A DNA stretch of 64,000 bases, from the NCBI RefSeq assembly GCF_040655735.1, contig NZ_JBFAKK010000004.1:434001-498000 (forward strand), written 5' to 3'. The position numbers and the translations under genes are program-made. This stretch comes from Phytomonospora sp040655735. Its GTDB lineage: Bacteria > Actinomycetota > Actinomycetes > Mycobacteriales > Micromonosporaceae. The notes beneath the pieces are model-generated. The model was not told where the DNA came from. It saw nothing but the letters and a program-made list of their open reading frames with translations, and did not search any database. Each line of letters starts with the position of its first letter. Within the stretch, counting starts at the first letter, position 1. Positions 1 to 7,465 of the stretch are shown here, piece by piece.

Positions 1-870
1 CTCCAGGCTCGCCTGCTCGACGCGAAGCCGCTCGGCGGCGATCCGGCGGTGGGCCAGGACGGCGGTCACGGCGTTGAGGGCGTTGTCGTTGCCGTCGACG
101 ATGACCAGCTCCCCCTGGCGGGTGAGGCCGGTGACGTCGGGAAGGCCGGTCAGCAGTTCGTCGGCGAAGGGCGCCGAGGGGCGAAACCGGATCCGCTGGC
201 CGACGCGCGCCAGCGATGTCAGGCCGGCGGGGGTGTCGACGGTGACGACGCGGCCGGCGTCGATGAGGGCGAGGCGGTCGCAGAGCCGCTCGGCCTCCTC
301 CATGAAGTGGGTGACCAGCACGATCGTCACGCCGCGGGAGCGCACGCCCTCGATCAGCTCCCAGGTGTCGCGCCGGGCCTGCGGGTCGAGGCCGGTGGTG
401 AGTTCGTCGAGGATGGCCACCTTCGGGTCCCCGACGAGCGCCAGGGCGATGGACAGGCGCTGCTTCTGACCGCCGGAGAGCTTGTCGTACCTGGTCGCGG
501 CCTTCTCGCCGAGGCCGAGGCTCTCCATGATCCAGCGCCAGTCGGCGGGGGCGGGGTAGAAGGAGCTGTAGAGCTCCAGTGCCTCGGCGACCTTCATGCG
601 GTCGGGCAGCCGTCCGTCCTGCAACTGGACGCCGAGCCGCCTGGTGAGTTCGGCGCGGTCGCGGAGGGGGTCGAGGCCGAGGACCTTGATCTCGCCCCGG
701 TCGGGGGCCCGGATTCCCTCGACGCACTCGACGGTCGTGGTCTTCCCGGCGCCGTTCGGGCCGAGGATCCCGAAGATCTCGCCCTCCTCGACGGTGAGCG
801 AGACGTCGTCGACGGCGATCTTGTCCCCATGGCGTTTGTGGAGGTTGCGTACCTCGACGACCGTTGGCAT
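1..870 (-). CDS. ABC-2 type transporter ATP-binding protein (partial, C-terminus beyond window)
   Basis: This is the ATPase of an ABC exporter of the CcmA/DrrA class, which drives efflux of drugs, lipids or polysaccharide through a separate ABC-2 permease. The translated minus strand opens MPTVVEVRNLHKRHGDKIAV. It then shows Walker A (GPNGAGKTTT, about residue 38), a Q-loop (VQLQDGRLP), the signature LSGGQKQRL and Walker B (VAILDELTTGLDP), followed by the switch His in LVTHFMEEAERL. 290 codons are visible and the frame is still open at base 1, where it reads RVEQASLE. Family members usually end soon after SLEDVF, so only a short tail is missing. The start at 870 is preceded by GAGAGGA. The permease should lie left of the window. 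The exported substrate cannot be told. Confidence 0.9.
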   Translation of the reverse strand, partial: MPTVVEVRNLHKRHGDKIAVDDVSLTVEEGEIFGILGPNGAGKTTTVECVEGIRAPDRGEIKVLGLDPLRDRAELTRRLGVQLQDGRLPDRMKVAEALELYSSFYPAPADWRWIMESLGLGEKAATRYDKLSGGQKQRLSIALALVGDPKVAILDELTTGLDPQARRDTWELIEGVRSRGVTIVLVTHFMEEAERLCDRLALIDAGRVVTVDTPAGLTSLARVGQRIRFRPSAPFADELLTGLPDVTGLTRQGELVIVDGNDNALNAVTAVLAHRRIAAERLRVEQASLE

Positions 871-1086
871 GTGCTGTCCTCTCGGGTCGGGTTCCGGTGT
901 TCTTCGGCCGTGTTCAGCCTCGCAAGGAGTGCCCGAAAGCGACATTGACCAGGGGACGGGACCTGGCCGCCGGTCGGCGGGCCGGTGCGGGTGGCCGGGC
1001 GGGGGAGGGGTATCAGCCGATCGGTGGGGTCGACGTTCGCGGCGGCGCCGGTACTTCCCGGTCGGTGACCGGGCAACGCCGGATTG

Positions 1087-1112
1087 TCGCCATCACGACC
1101 GCATGGTGGCGA
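1087..1112. promoter_or_regulatory. imperfect palindrome upstream of the P450, probable operator
   Basis: TCGCCATCA (1087-1095) and TGGTGGCGA (1104-1112) form 9-base arms with 8 of 9 matches around an 8-base centre. Symmetry extends partly outward (ATTG on the left, TCAT on the right). It lies in the 271-bp intergenic space, 30 bases before the P450 start. A dimeric TetR- or MarR-type repressor is plausible, but none is adjacent. Confidence 0.4.
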
Positions 1113-1141
1113 TCATGTTTCGAGGAGTGCTTGGCTGCGCC

Positions 1142-2359
1142 ATGACCACCTCCATCACCCCCGTGACCCTCGACTCCACCGGAACCCGCCTCCACGAGCA
1201 GACCGCCGAACTGCGCGCCCACTCGGCTGTGCGCGTCAACCTCCGCGACGGCGTCAGCGCCTGGGCGGTCACCGACGGCGCCCTGGTCAAGAAGCTGCTC
1301 ACCGACCCGCGCGTGTCCCGCGACGCGCGCCGCCACTGGCCGGACTTCGACCCCGAGGCACCGCCGAGCTGGCTGGTGCCGTGGACGGCGCCGAGCATGT
1401 TCAACGCCTATGGGGCCGACCACGGCCGGATGCGCCGCCTCGTCGCCAGGGCCTTCACCGTCCGCAGTATCGAGGCGATGCGCCCGGCCGTCGAGCAGAT
1501 CGTCAACGGCCGCCTCGAAGCCCTCGGCGACACCCCGCCCGGCGCGGTCGTGGACCTGCGCCGCGCCTTCTCCTACAAGATCCCCATCACCGTCATCTGC
1601 GACCTGTTCGGTGTGCCCGAGCACAAGCGGTCGTCGACCCACGAGATCCTGGACCGCACCAACGACACCTCGCTGTCCACGGAGGAGGCCAACGCCACCG
1701 GCGCCCGCCTGATCGCCGAGATGGCCGCCCTCATCGAGTACAAGCGGGAGAACCCCGGCGACGACCTGACCACAAGGCTGCTGGCCATGCAGGACGAGAA
1801 CGGCGACGCGCTGACCGGCGAGCAGCTCGTCGGCACGCTGATCCTGTTCGTCGGGGCGGGCGCCGAGACGGCCGTGTCCCTCATCGACCACGCCGTCGTC
1901 AATCTCCTGAGCCACCCCGAGGCGCTGGAGGCCGTCCGCCGCGACCCCGCGCGCTGGAACGACGTCATCGACGAGACATTACGGCTGGACTCGCCCGTCG
2001 GCTACCTGCCGCTGCGCTACGCGATCGCCGACATCGAGCTGCCCGACGGGACGGTCGTCGCCGCGGGTGACCCGCTCATCATCGGGTTCCTCGCGCACGG
2101 CCGCGACCCCTCGGTCCACAGTGAACCCGAACGATGGAACCTCGACCGCGCCGACACCGAGCACCTCGCCTTCGGGCACGGCGTGCACTTCTGCATCGGC
2201 GCGCCCCTGGCGCGGCTGGAGGCGAACGTGGCGCTGCGGGGACTGTTCGCGCGCTTCCCGGATCTGGCGCTGGCCGTTCCCGTCGGTGAGCTGCGAAAAC
2301 TGCCGTCGTTCATCAACAACGACTACGCGGCCCTGCCGGTGCGCCTGACGCCGGGGTGA
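1142..2359 (+). CDS. cytochrome P450 (CYP105/107-like bacterial class)
   Basis: Soluble haem-thiolate monooxygenase of 405 aa, the normal bacterial length. It would take electrons from a ferredoxin and reductase not present here. Visible landmarks are the haem-binding loop FGHGVHFCIGAPLAR with ligand Cys351, the K-helix ExxR pair (Glu278, Arg281), and an I-helix FVGAGAETAVS in which the usual AGxxT motif reads A-E-T-A. The C-helix motif HGRMRRLVARAF fits haem-propionate contacts. The start is set at the ATG opening MTTSITPVTL. A GAGGAG lies 14 bases upstream, a rather long spacing, and an in-frame ATG at 1103 is the alternative. It stands alone between an ABC ATPase and an ASCH gene on the opposite strand, so the substrate is unknown. 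Confidence 0.92.
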   Translation: MTTSITPVTLDSTGTRLHEQTAELRAHSAVRVNLRDGVSAWAVTDGALVKKLLTDPRVSRDARRHWPDFDPEAPPSWLVPWTAPSMFNAYGADHGRMRRLVARAFTVRSIEAMRPAVEQIVNGRLEALGDTPPGAVVDLRRAFSYKIPITVICDLFGVPEHKRSSTHEILDRTNDTSLSTEEANATGARLIAEMAALIEYKRENPGDDLTTRLLAMQDENGDALTGEQLVGTLILFVGAGAETAVSLIDHAVVNLLSHPEALEAVRRDPARWNDVIDETLRLDSPVGYLPLRYAIADIELPDGTVVAAGDPLIIGFLAHGRDPSVHSEPERWNLDRADTEHLAFGHGVHFCIGAPLARLEANVALRGLFARFPDLALAVPVGELRKLPSFINNDYAALPVRLTPG

Positions 2360-2363
2360 GCGG

Positions 2364-2756
2364 TCAGTCGGCGAGGCGGAAGTGCAGGCACACCACCGGC
2401 GTCTCCGCCGTGACCGGCGTGCCCAGTTCCGCCCAGAACTCCGCGTGCGTCTCGCGCCAGTGCTCCACCGACGTGTAGCCCTCGCCCTCGTCGAACGCGA
2501 AGGCCATGTCGACCTCCCCGAAGGGGACGGTCTCGACGGCTGTCACCTCGACGACGGCGACGGGCTCCCCGGCGTCGTCGAGCAGGGCGAGGCGTTCACC
2601 GACCTGTTCGAGGACTTCCCGCTCCTGGCCGTACTCGTCGAGGAGGGACGCCGTCGCGGTCTTGTCGCCGGACAGGACGAGCGAGTTCAGCCGCGCCCGC
2701 AGTCTGCCGGGCGTGCCCAGTTCGAGTGCGCGCAGACCGTTGACGCGTGGCCACAT
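2364..2756 (-). CDS. ASCH domain-containing protein
   Basis: Small cytosolic protein of 130 aa with the ASCH fold, a PUA-like beta-barrel thought to bind RNA or modified nucleosides. Family hallmarks are the N-terminal LELGTPGRLRARLNSLVLSG, then KTATASLL with its GxKxAT-type loop, a central DDAGEPVAVVEVTAVE strand pair, and the C-terminal EHWRETHAEFWAE helix before the last strand VVCLHFRL. The start at 2756 (MWPRVNGL) is chosen because GGAGAGGA lies at good spacing. An in-frame ATG at 2786 would add ten residues. It converges on the P450 with only 4 bases between stops. The biological role of this subfamily is not known to me. Confidence 0.82.
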   Translation of the reverse strand: MWPRVNGLRALELGTPGRLRARLNSLVLSGDKTATASLLDEYGQEREVLEQVGERLALLDDAGEPVAVVEVTAVETVPFGEVDMAFAFDEGEGYTSVEHWRETHAEFWAELGTPVTAETPVVCLHFRLAD

Positions 2757-2821
2757 GGCGGTGTCCTCTCCGGCGCGCCCCGGCACGCCACGATGATCAT
2801 CGTAGGCGGGCGCTGCGGTCC

Positions 2822-3124
2822 TCAGGCCGCGACCGGTGCCCCCATCAGCTCACCGAGCAGTTCGGTGAGCGGCCGGAGCGCGTCGGGCGCCAGCGAGTAG
2901 CAGATCGTCGTTCCCTCCCGCCGGGTCGTGACGAGGCCCGCTTCGCGCAGGGTGCGCAGGTGCGCCGAGATGGTCGGCTGGGCGACGCCGAAGACCTCGG
3001 TGAAGTCGCACGCGCAGGTGTCGGGGTCGGTGGCGAGTCTGCGCAGCACACCGAGCCGGATCGGGTGCGCCATGGCCTTGAGGATCTCGATCTGGCGCTT
3101 GCTCTCCTCTGTTCCCACCCGCAC
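2822..3124 (-). CDS. ArsR/SmtB-family transcriptional repressor
   Basis: 100-aa winged-helix regulator. The body MAHPIRLGVLRRLATDP, the DNA-reading helix VAQPTISAHLRTLREAGLV and the wing REGTTICYSL are classic ArsR. Just before the recognition helix is TCACDF, the position of the ELCVCDL metal-binding loop of ArsR. Two cysteines two apart could therefore sense a thiophilic metal or metalloid, although metal-blind family members also exist. It is divergent from the questin-oxidase-like gene, and the AT-rich palindromes between them would suit autorepression and control of that neighbour. A GTG start is assumed at 3124. A second in-frame GTG follows two codons later, and no clear ribosome-binding site is visible, so a leaderless mRNA is possible. 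Confidence 0.88.
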   Translation of the reverse strand: MRVGTEESKRQIEILKAMAHPIRLGVLRRLATDPDTCACDFTEVFGVAQPTISAHLRTLREAGLVTTRREGTTICYSLAPDALRPLTELLGELMGAPVAA

Positions 3125-3140
3125 AGTCTATCGTGAGGCA

Positions 3141-3180
3141 GCTATATATGGTTTACTCAATATAGCGAGTTGACTATATA
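3141..3180. promoter_or_regulatory. AT-rich repeated operator between divergent ArsR and questin-oxidase-like genes
   Basis: GCTATAT (3141-3147) and ATATAGC (3160-3166) form a perfect inverted repeat with 12 bases between arms. A third copy, CTATATA, sits at 3174-3180 directly before the GGAG of the plus-strand gene. In DNA this G/C-rich the cluster stands out. ArsR/SmtB repressors bind short AT-rich imperfect palindromes of this kind, so this is most likely the shared operator and divergent promoter. Confidence 0.65.
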
Positions 3181-3189
3181 GGAGCTGTC

Positions 3190-4257
3190 ATGAGTCCCAC
3201 CCCCAACAGCCAGGGCATCCTCGACGAGGCCTACGACCGCCTTCACACATCCGGCCCCGAACGCGTCGGAGGCTGGCTCACCAACCACGCCCCCATGACC
3301 GTCGAGGCCCTCGCCCGCAACGGTCACGCCGACGCCGTCCACCACTGGATCGACGTCTACGCGCCCGGTCTCGACGAGGTCCCGCGCGGACTCGACCCGG
3401 TCACCGACGACAACTGGCGCGAAGCCTTGGGCGACGGCAAACGCCTCGGCGACTGGCCCGCCTGGTTCCGCCGCCATCTCGCCGAACGCGAATGGACCGA
3501 CGTGCTCGCCGAATGGTGGCCGCGACTCCTCCCCGGCATCGCCGCCGGCGCCACCCATGGCGTCATCCGCGTCGGGCACGCCGTGCGGACGCTTCGCGAG
3601 GACGGCGTCAACGACATCCGCGTCGAGGAACTCGTCCAGGCCCTCGCCTACTGGGCCGCCCGATGGCAGCCCGTCACCGGTGTCGCGGCCCCCTCCGGCC
3701 GCCTCGACCCCCAAGCCGCGCTCGACGACGTGCCGCGCATTCCCGACCAGACCGGCGGCATCAACACACGCCTCGACCAGCTCACCGGCCTGAGCGGCTG
3801 GAGTGCCGCGCTCGCCGCCCTGCGTCCCGCCGACGACCCCGATGAGGGCCACCGCAGGCTCACCGACGTCGTCACCGCCGCCACCCGCAGGTACCTCGAC
3901 TTCGGGCACGGCAACCCCACGATGCTCGTTCACGGTGCCACCGCCCCCAACGCGGTGCTGCGCGTCCTGCCGTCCCTGCCCCGCGACCAGTGGGTCACCA
4001 GCGCGAACATCGGCTGGGCCGCCTCCGCCGCGGTCTTCGCCGTGTACGCCCCGACGGCCCCCGCCGACCCCGACGGCCTGCCCACCGTCCCCGACGCCAC
4101 CGACCCCGCCGACATCTTCGCCGCCGCCGCCGCGCACGGCGACGAACACGTCGTCAAGTTCGCCGACACCGCCCTCGACGTCTTCGGCTGGACCGGTTCC
4201 CCGACGGCCCTCGCGGCGGCCCTGCGCGCCCGCGACCTGCACGAGCCGACGATCTGA
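3190..4257 (+). CDS. questin oxidase-like protein (DUF4243)
   Basis: 355-aa protein of the fungal questin oxidase (GedK/AN-type Baeyer-Villiger) superfamily, which is widespread in actinomycetes with no settled bacterial substrate. Recognisable blocks are the N-terminal GGWLTNHAPMTVEALARNGHADAV, which reads as the family's HxPM-type start, the central HGVIRVGHAVRTL, LAYWAARW, and the C-terminal HGATAPNAVLRVLP and DEHVVKFADTAL. No signal peptide or membrane helix is seen. The ATG at 3190 follows GGAG at 3181-3184. It is divergent from an ArsR regulator and shares its AT-rich operator, so expression is probably induced by whatever the ArsR protein senses. A perfect terminator hairpin follows the stop. 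Confidence 0.75.
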   Translation: MSPTPNSQGILDEAYDRLHTSGPERVGGWLTNHAPMTVEALARNGHADAVHHWIDVYAPGLDEVPRGLDPVTDDNWREALGDGKRLGDWPAWFRRHLAEREWTDVLAEWWPRLLPGIAAGATHGVIRVGHAVRTLREDGVNDIRVEELVQALAYWAARWQPVTGVAAPSGRLDPQAALDDVPRIPDQTGGINTRLDQLTGLSGWSAALAALRPADDPDEGHRRLTDVVTAATRRYLDFGHGNPTMLVHGATAPNAVLRVLPSLPRDQWVTSANIGWAASAAVFAVYAPTAPADPDGLPTVPDATDPADIFAAAAAHGDEHVVKFADTALDVFGWTGSPTALAAALRARDLHEPTI

Positions 4258-4267
4258 GCCCGCGACC

Positions 4268-4294
4268 CCGGCCCCTCACGCGGTGAGGGGCCGG
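4268..4294 (+). terminator. terminator hairpin after the questin-oxidase-like gene
   Basis: CCGGCCCCTCAC and GTGAGGGGCCGG form a perfect 12-bp stem with a GCG loop, starting 11 bases after the stop codon. No T-run follows, as is usual in high-GC actinobacteria. Confidence 0.75.
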
Positions 4295-4459
4295 TGTGCG
4301 GTGAGGGTGGGGGTGGTGTGATGGCGTGGAGTCCCGGCCCGCTCGCGTACCCCAGCGGCAGGGTTCCCGTGGGACGCCGAGGTGCGCCGGCCGCGCGCGG
4401 GTGTCAGCCTGTTTGTCCCCCGCTGATCGCGCTGTTTCCTGCACGCGGACAGCAGGCAC

Positions 4460-4672
4460 TCAGGCGGTCGCGGTGGGCGGGAAACCGTCCACTTCGCGCT
4501 GCGGCGCCAAGTGGCGAAACCAGTCGCCCTCGGAGGCGAGCGCGCCCCGCAGGAAGCCGGCGAGGTCAGCGGCGACGCGGTACCGCGCGTCCGTCTCGTG
4601 GTCCCAGACGATGATTTCCGGTGGTGGCGAACGGAGACGACGCCAGGAACCACTCCCACATGTCCCAGATCC
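4460..4672 (-). pseudogene. 3' remnant of an SMI1/KNR4 (SUKH)-like gene
   Basis: The minus strand of this 428-bp gap encodes PPPEIIVWDHETDARYRVAADL followed by AGFLRGALASEGDWFRHL and a stop at 4460-4462. The WDHET...VAxDLxxFLR pattern resembles the C-terminal part of SMI1/KNR4-type proteins. The only nearby ATG (4661, MWEWFLASSPF) is in another frame, and upstream codons in the right frame (GGSGTCGSGSW) do not look like a family N-terminus. I read it as the broken tail of a lost gene, with a frameshift or deletion at its 5' side. The rest of the gap (4295-4459) holds nothing I can support. Confidence 0.4.
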
Positions 4673-4684
4673 TCCCGCCCCGCC

Positions 4685-5656
4685 CTACCCCGCCCCGAAG
4701 CGCCGCCGGTATCCCGTCGGGCTCAGCCCCGTCTGCCGCCGCAGCCTCAGCCGCAGGTTCGCCGCCGTCCCCAGCCCGCTGCGCCGTGCCACCACGTCGA
4801 GGCGCTCCTCCCCGCGTTCGATGAGGCGACAGGCGAGCGCGACGCGCTCGGCGGTCAGCCACGCCAGCGGCGTGGTGTCGAGCTGCGCGCGGAAGCGGCG
4901 GTGGAGGGTCGCGGTGCTCACGGCCGCGCGGGCGGCCAGGTCGGCGACGGTCAGCGGCTCGTCAAGGCGTTCGGTGGCCCAGGCCAGCGCCGGAGCCAGC
5001 GACTCGTCCGGCACTTCGGGGACGGGCCGCTCGACGAACTGCCGCTGCCCGCCGTCGCGGTGTGCGGCGAACACCAGGCGGCGGCTCACCGAGTTGGCGA
5101 CCTCGTAGCCGTGGTCGCGGCGGACGATGTGCAGGCCGAGGTCGAGGGCCGCCGCGCTTCCCGCCGAGGTGAGGATGTCGCCGTCGTCGACGAAGAGCAC
5201 GTCGGCTTCGAGCCGCACGGCGGGAAACCGCTCCCGGAACGCCTCGGCCCACTGCCAGTGGGCGGTGGCGCGGCGGCCGTCGAGCACCCCGGCCTCGGCG
5301 AGGGTGAAGGCACCGCTGCAGAAACCGACGAGCCGCGCCCCGCGCGCGTGCGCCCGCCGCACGGCGTCGAGGACCTCCGGACGGCGCGGCGCCTGCGTGT
5401 CGGGCCGGTTGGGCACGATCAGGGTGTCGGCGCCGTCGGCCAGTTCGAGCCCCCCGACACCGGTGAGCGCGAAGAACCCGTCCCTCATCGGCGTGCGCGG
5501 CTCGGGCGAGCAGAGCGCGAAGTCGTAGAGCTCGCGACCCAGCTCGGGCCGCCGCAGCCCGAACACCTCGGTCGCGCAGCCCAGCTCGAAGGGGTTGGAG
5601 TTCTCGTCGACGATGACGACGACCCGATGCGGCGGCTGCGAGGATCCTTGCGGCAT
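4685..5656 (-). CDS. GlxA-type AraC-family transcriptional regulator
   Basis: 323-aa regulator with an N-terminal DJ-1/PfpI-like sensor fold (about residues 10-185) and a C-terminal AraC DNA-binding domain (about 225-320). The sensor carries VGFCSGAFTLAEAGVLDGRRATAHW, where the Cys of the nucleophile elbow is conserved, so ligand binding or redox sensing is possible. The DNA-binding part shows the first helix-turn-helix LTVADLAARAAVSTATLHRRFR and the second LDVVARRSGLGTAANLRLRLRRQTGLSPTGYRRRF. It is divergent from a small cupin gene only 51 bases away and probably regulates it. The effector cannot be predicted. Confidence 0.9.
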   Translation of the reverse strand: MPQGSSQPPHRVVVIVDENSNPFELGCATEVFGLRRPELGRELYDFALCSPEPRTPMRDGFFALTGVGGLELADGADTLIVPNRPDTQAPRRPEVLDAVRRAHARGARLVGFCSGAFTLAEAGVLDGRRATAHWQWAEAFRERFPAVRLEADVLFVDDGDILTSAGSAAALDLGLHIVRRDHGYEVANSVSRRLVFAAHRDGGQRQFVERPVPEVPDESLAPALAWATERLDEPLTVADLAARAAVSTATLHRRFRAQLDTTPLAWLTAERVALACRLIERGEERLDVVARRSGLGTAANLRLRLRRQTGLSPTGYRRRFGAG

Positions 5657-5707
5657 GTGCGATTTCTAGCACTCGCGGACCGCACTCGCCACGGCGAGGA
5701 TGAGCCC

Positions 5708-6097
5708 ATGGCCAACGAACCCATCGCCCTCGCCGGCGCGCTCGCCTCCTTCGACGCTCTGTGGAGCCCTCGCATCGTCACCACCGTCAACGACTACGAC
5801 GTGCGCGTCGCCAAGGTCGAGGGCGAGCACGTCTGGCACGTCCACGACCACACCGACGAGTTCTTCTGCGTCCTGGACGGCGAACTGCGCATCGGCCTGC
5901 GCGAAGCGGCCGGCGAGCGGACCGTCGTCCTGCCCAAGGGCTCGGTCTTCACCGTCCCGCGCGGCACCGAGCACCGGCCCTCATCACTCTCGGGCGCCTC
6001 GATCCTCATGTTCGAGCCGACCGGCACGCCGACCGTCGGCGACCGCCACGAGGCCGTGCCCGGCCACGTCGACGCCACGACCGGGCACGCGCTCTGA
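5708..6097 (+). CDS. cupin domain protein
   Basis: 129-aa single-domain cupin. The first cupin motif reads EGEHVWHVHDHTDEFFCVLDGELRI, supplying the His-His-Glu metal ligands. The second, PKGSVFTVPRGTEHRPSS, supplies the final His. That is a complete set for a mononuclear metal site. No signal peptide. The ATG at 5708 is preceded by GAGGATGA. It is transcribed away from the GlxA-type AraC regulator, a very common pair in actinomycetes in which the regulator controls the cupin. Its stop lies one base from the narI stop on the other strand. Catalytic activity, if any, is unknown. Confidence 0.82.
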   Translation: MANEPIALAGALASFDALWSPRIVTTVNDYDVRVAKVEGEHVWHVHDHTDEFFCVLDGELRIGLREAAGERTVVLPKGSVFTVPRGTEHRPSSLSGASILMFEPTGTPTVGDRHEAVPGHVDATTGHAL

Positions 6098-6098
6098 G

Positions 6099-6827
6099 TC
6101 AGCGCTGGCGCTCCCAGCCGCGCGCCGCGGGCCGCGCGGCCGGGCCGCCCTCGCGTGAGCGGTAGACGATGTAGGGCCGGAAGAGATAGGCGACCGGGGC
6201 GGTGAAGGCGTGCACGAGCCGCGTGAACGGCCAGATCGCGAACAGCGCCATCCCGATCAGCGTGTGCAGGTGAAAGCCGGTGCTCGCCTCGCTCATCAAC
6301 ACGACATCGGGCTGCAGCACGAACAGCGAGCGAAACCACGGCGAGACGGTGAGCCGGTAGTTGTGCTCCTCCCCGCCGGCCGCGCCGAGCAGGGTCGTGG
6401 CCAGACCCGCGACGAGGGCGGCCACCAGGACCAGGTACATCAGCTTGTCGTTCCTGGTGGTGGCCCGAAAGACCGGGCCGGTGGTGCGGCGCCGGTAGAC
6501 CAGGATCGCCACGCCGATGAGCGTCGAGATCCCGGCGATGCCGCCGAGCGCGAGCGCCTGCACGTGGTAGGCGTGCTCGCTCAGGCCCATGCGGGCGGTC
6601 AGGCTCTCGGGGATCACCAGACCGATGAAGTGGCCGATGATGACCACGAGCAGTCCGAAGTGGAACAGCGGGCTGCCGATCCGCAGCAGCCGGGACTCGT
6701 AGAGCTCCGACGAGCGCGTCGTCCAGCCGAACTTGTCGTAGCGGTAGCGCCAGACGGTCCCGCCGACCAGCACCGCGACCACCACGTACGGCAGGATTCC
6801 CCACAGGAGCAGGTCGAGCCAGTTCAT
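6099..6827 (-). CDS. narI: respiratory nitrate reductase gamma subunit
   Basis: 242-aa integral membrane cytochrome b that takes electrons from menaquinol and passes them through two b haems to NarH. Five hydrophobic helices are visible. The haem-ligand histidines fall where expected: His56 and His66 (FHFGLLVVIIGHFIG, the same numbering as E. coli NarI), and a second pair in STGFHLHTLIG and FTRLVHAF. The gene ends the narGHJI operon. Its start codon overlaps the narJ stop by 4 bases, so translation is coupled. Its tail is Arg-rich and faces the cytoplasm. Confidence 0.96.
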   Translation of the reverse strand: MNWLDLLLWGILPYVVVAVLVGGTVWRYRYDKFGWTTRSSELYESRLLRIGSPLFHFGLLVVIIGHFIGLVIPESLTARMGLSEHAYHVQALALGGIAGISTLIGVAILVYRRRTTGPVFRATTRNDKLMYLVLVAALVAGLATTLLGAAGGEEHNYRLTVSPWFRSLFVLQPDVVLMSEASTGFHLHTLIGMALFAIWPFTRLVHAFTAPVAYLFRPYIVYRSREGGPAARPAARGWERQR

Positions 6828-7465
6828 CGCACGGCCTCCGGGCGGGTGGTGCTGAAAGGAAGCAGTTCGAGGCCGACCTGCTCACGCGGCGGGCCGCTGC
6901 GGGCGAGGGCCTTGGCAGCCGCGACATCCCGCGGCGACGGCCCCGGTAGGAGCGCGCACACCGCTTCCACGGGTGCGGCGTAGACGCTGGCCACGTCGAC
7001 CAGCGCCAGGCGCAGCAGTTCGAGGCCCGCGCGGTGCTCCTGGAGCAGCTCAAGACCACCGGCGAGGTCGGCGGTGGCGGCGAACTCGCAGACCACGGGC
7101 AGGAAGTCGGGCAGCTCCGCGCCGTCGAACTCCACGCCCGACTCCCGGTAGCGGGCCTTGAGCCCGGCCAGCGACGAACCGCGGCGGCGGGTCTCGCCGT
7201 CGGTCCACCAGGTCAGGTACAGGCAGCAGCGCCGCCGCGTGTCGAAGACCTCGACATAGTGCTGCGCCGACGCGCTCGCGGGCTGGGCCGCCATGGCGTC
7301 CAGGAAAGCGCTGAGCCGCCGTCGCGCAACGCCGCCGGTGAGTTCGCCGACGGCGGCGCGGACCGTCGGAAGATGCGCCAGCAGCGCCTCGTCGGGGTAT
7401 TGGAGACACAGCGAGGCCGCCTGGAGGACGACGGCCTGCTCGCGTGCGCCGAGAGTCGCGGTCAT
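6824..7465 (-). CDS. narJ: nitrate reductase molybdenum cofactor assembly chaperone
   Basis: 213-aa TorD/NarJ-family chaperone that binds apo-NarG, directs Mo-bisMGD insertion and delays membrane docking. Family signatures are LCLQYPDEALLAHLP near the N-terminus, YVEVFDTRRRCCLYLTWWTDGETRRRG (the highly conserved YVxxFD...LYLT block) and ELPDFLPVVCEF. The ATG at 7465 overlaps the narH stop by 4 bases and its own stop overlaps narI by 4 bases, which is a tightly coupled operon. Confidence 0.95.
   Translation of the reverse strand: MTATLGAREQAVVLQAASLCLQYPDEALLAHLPTVRAAVGELTGGVARRRLSAFLDAMAAQPASASAQHYVEVFDTRRRCCLYLTWWTDGETRRRGSSLAGLKARYRESGVEFDGAELPDFLPVVCEFAATADLAGGLELLQEHRAGLELLRLALVDVASVYAAPVEAVCALLPGPSPRDVAAAKALARSGPPREQVGLELLPFSTTRPEAVR

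Noticed and set aside
3157..4242. Minus-strand open frame opposite the questin-oxidase-like gene
   Set aside because: Gly/Val-rich mirror of the real gene's codon bias, and it ends in the AT-rich operator.
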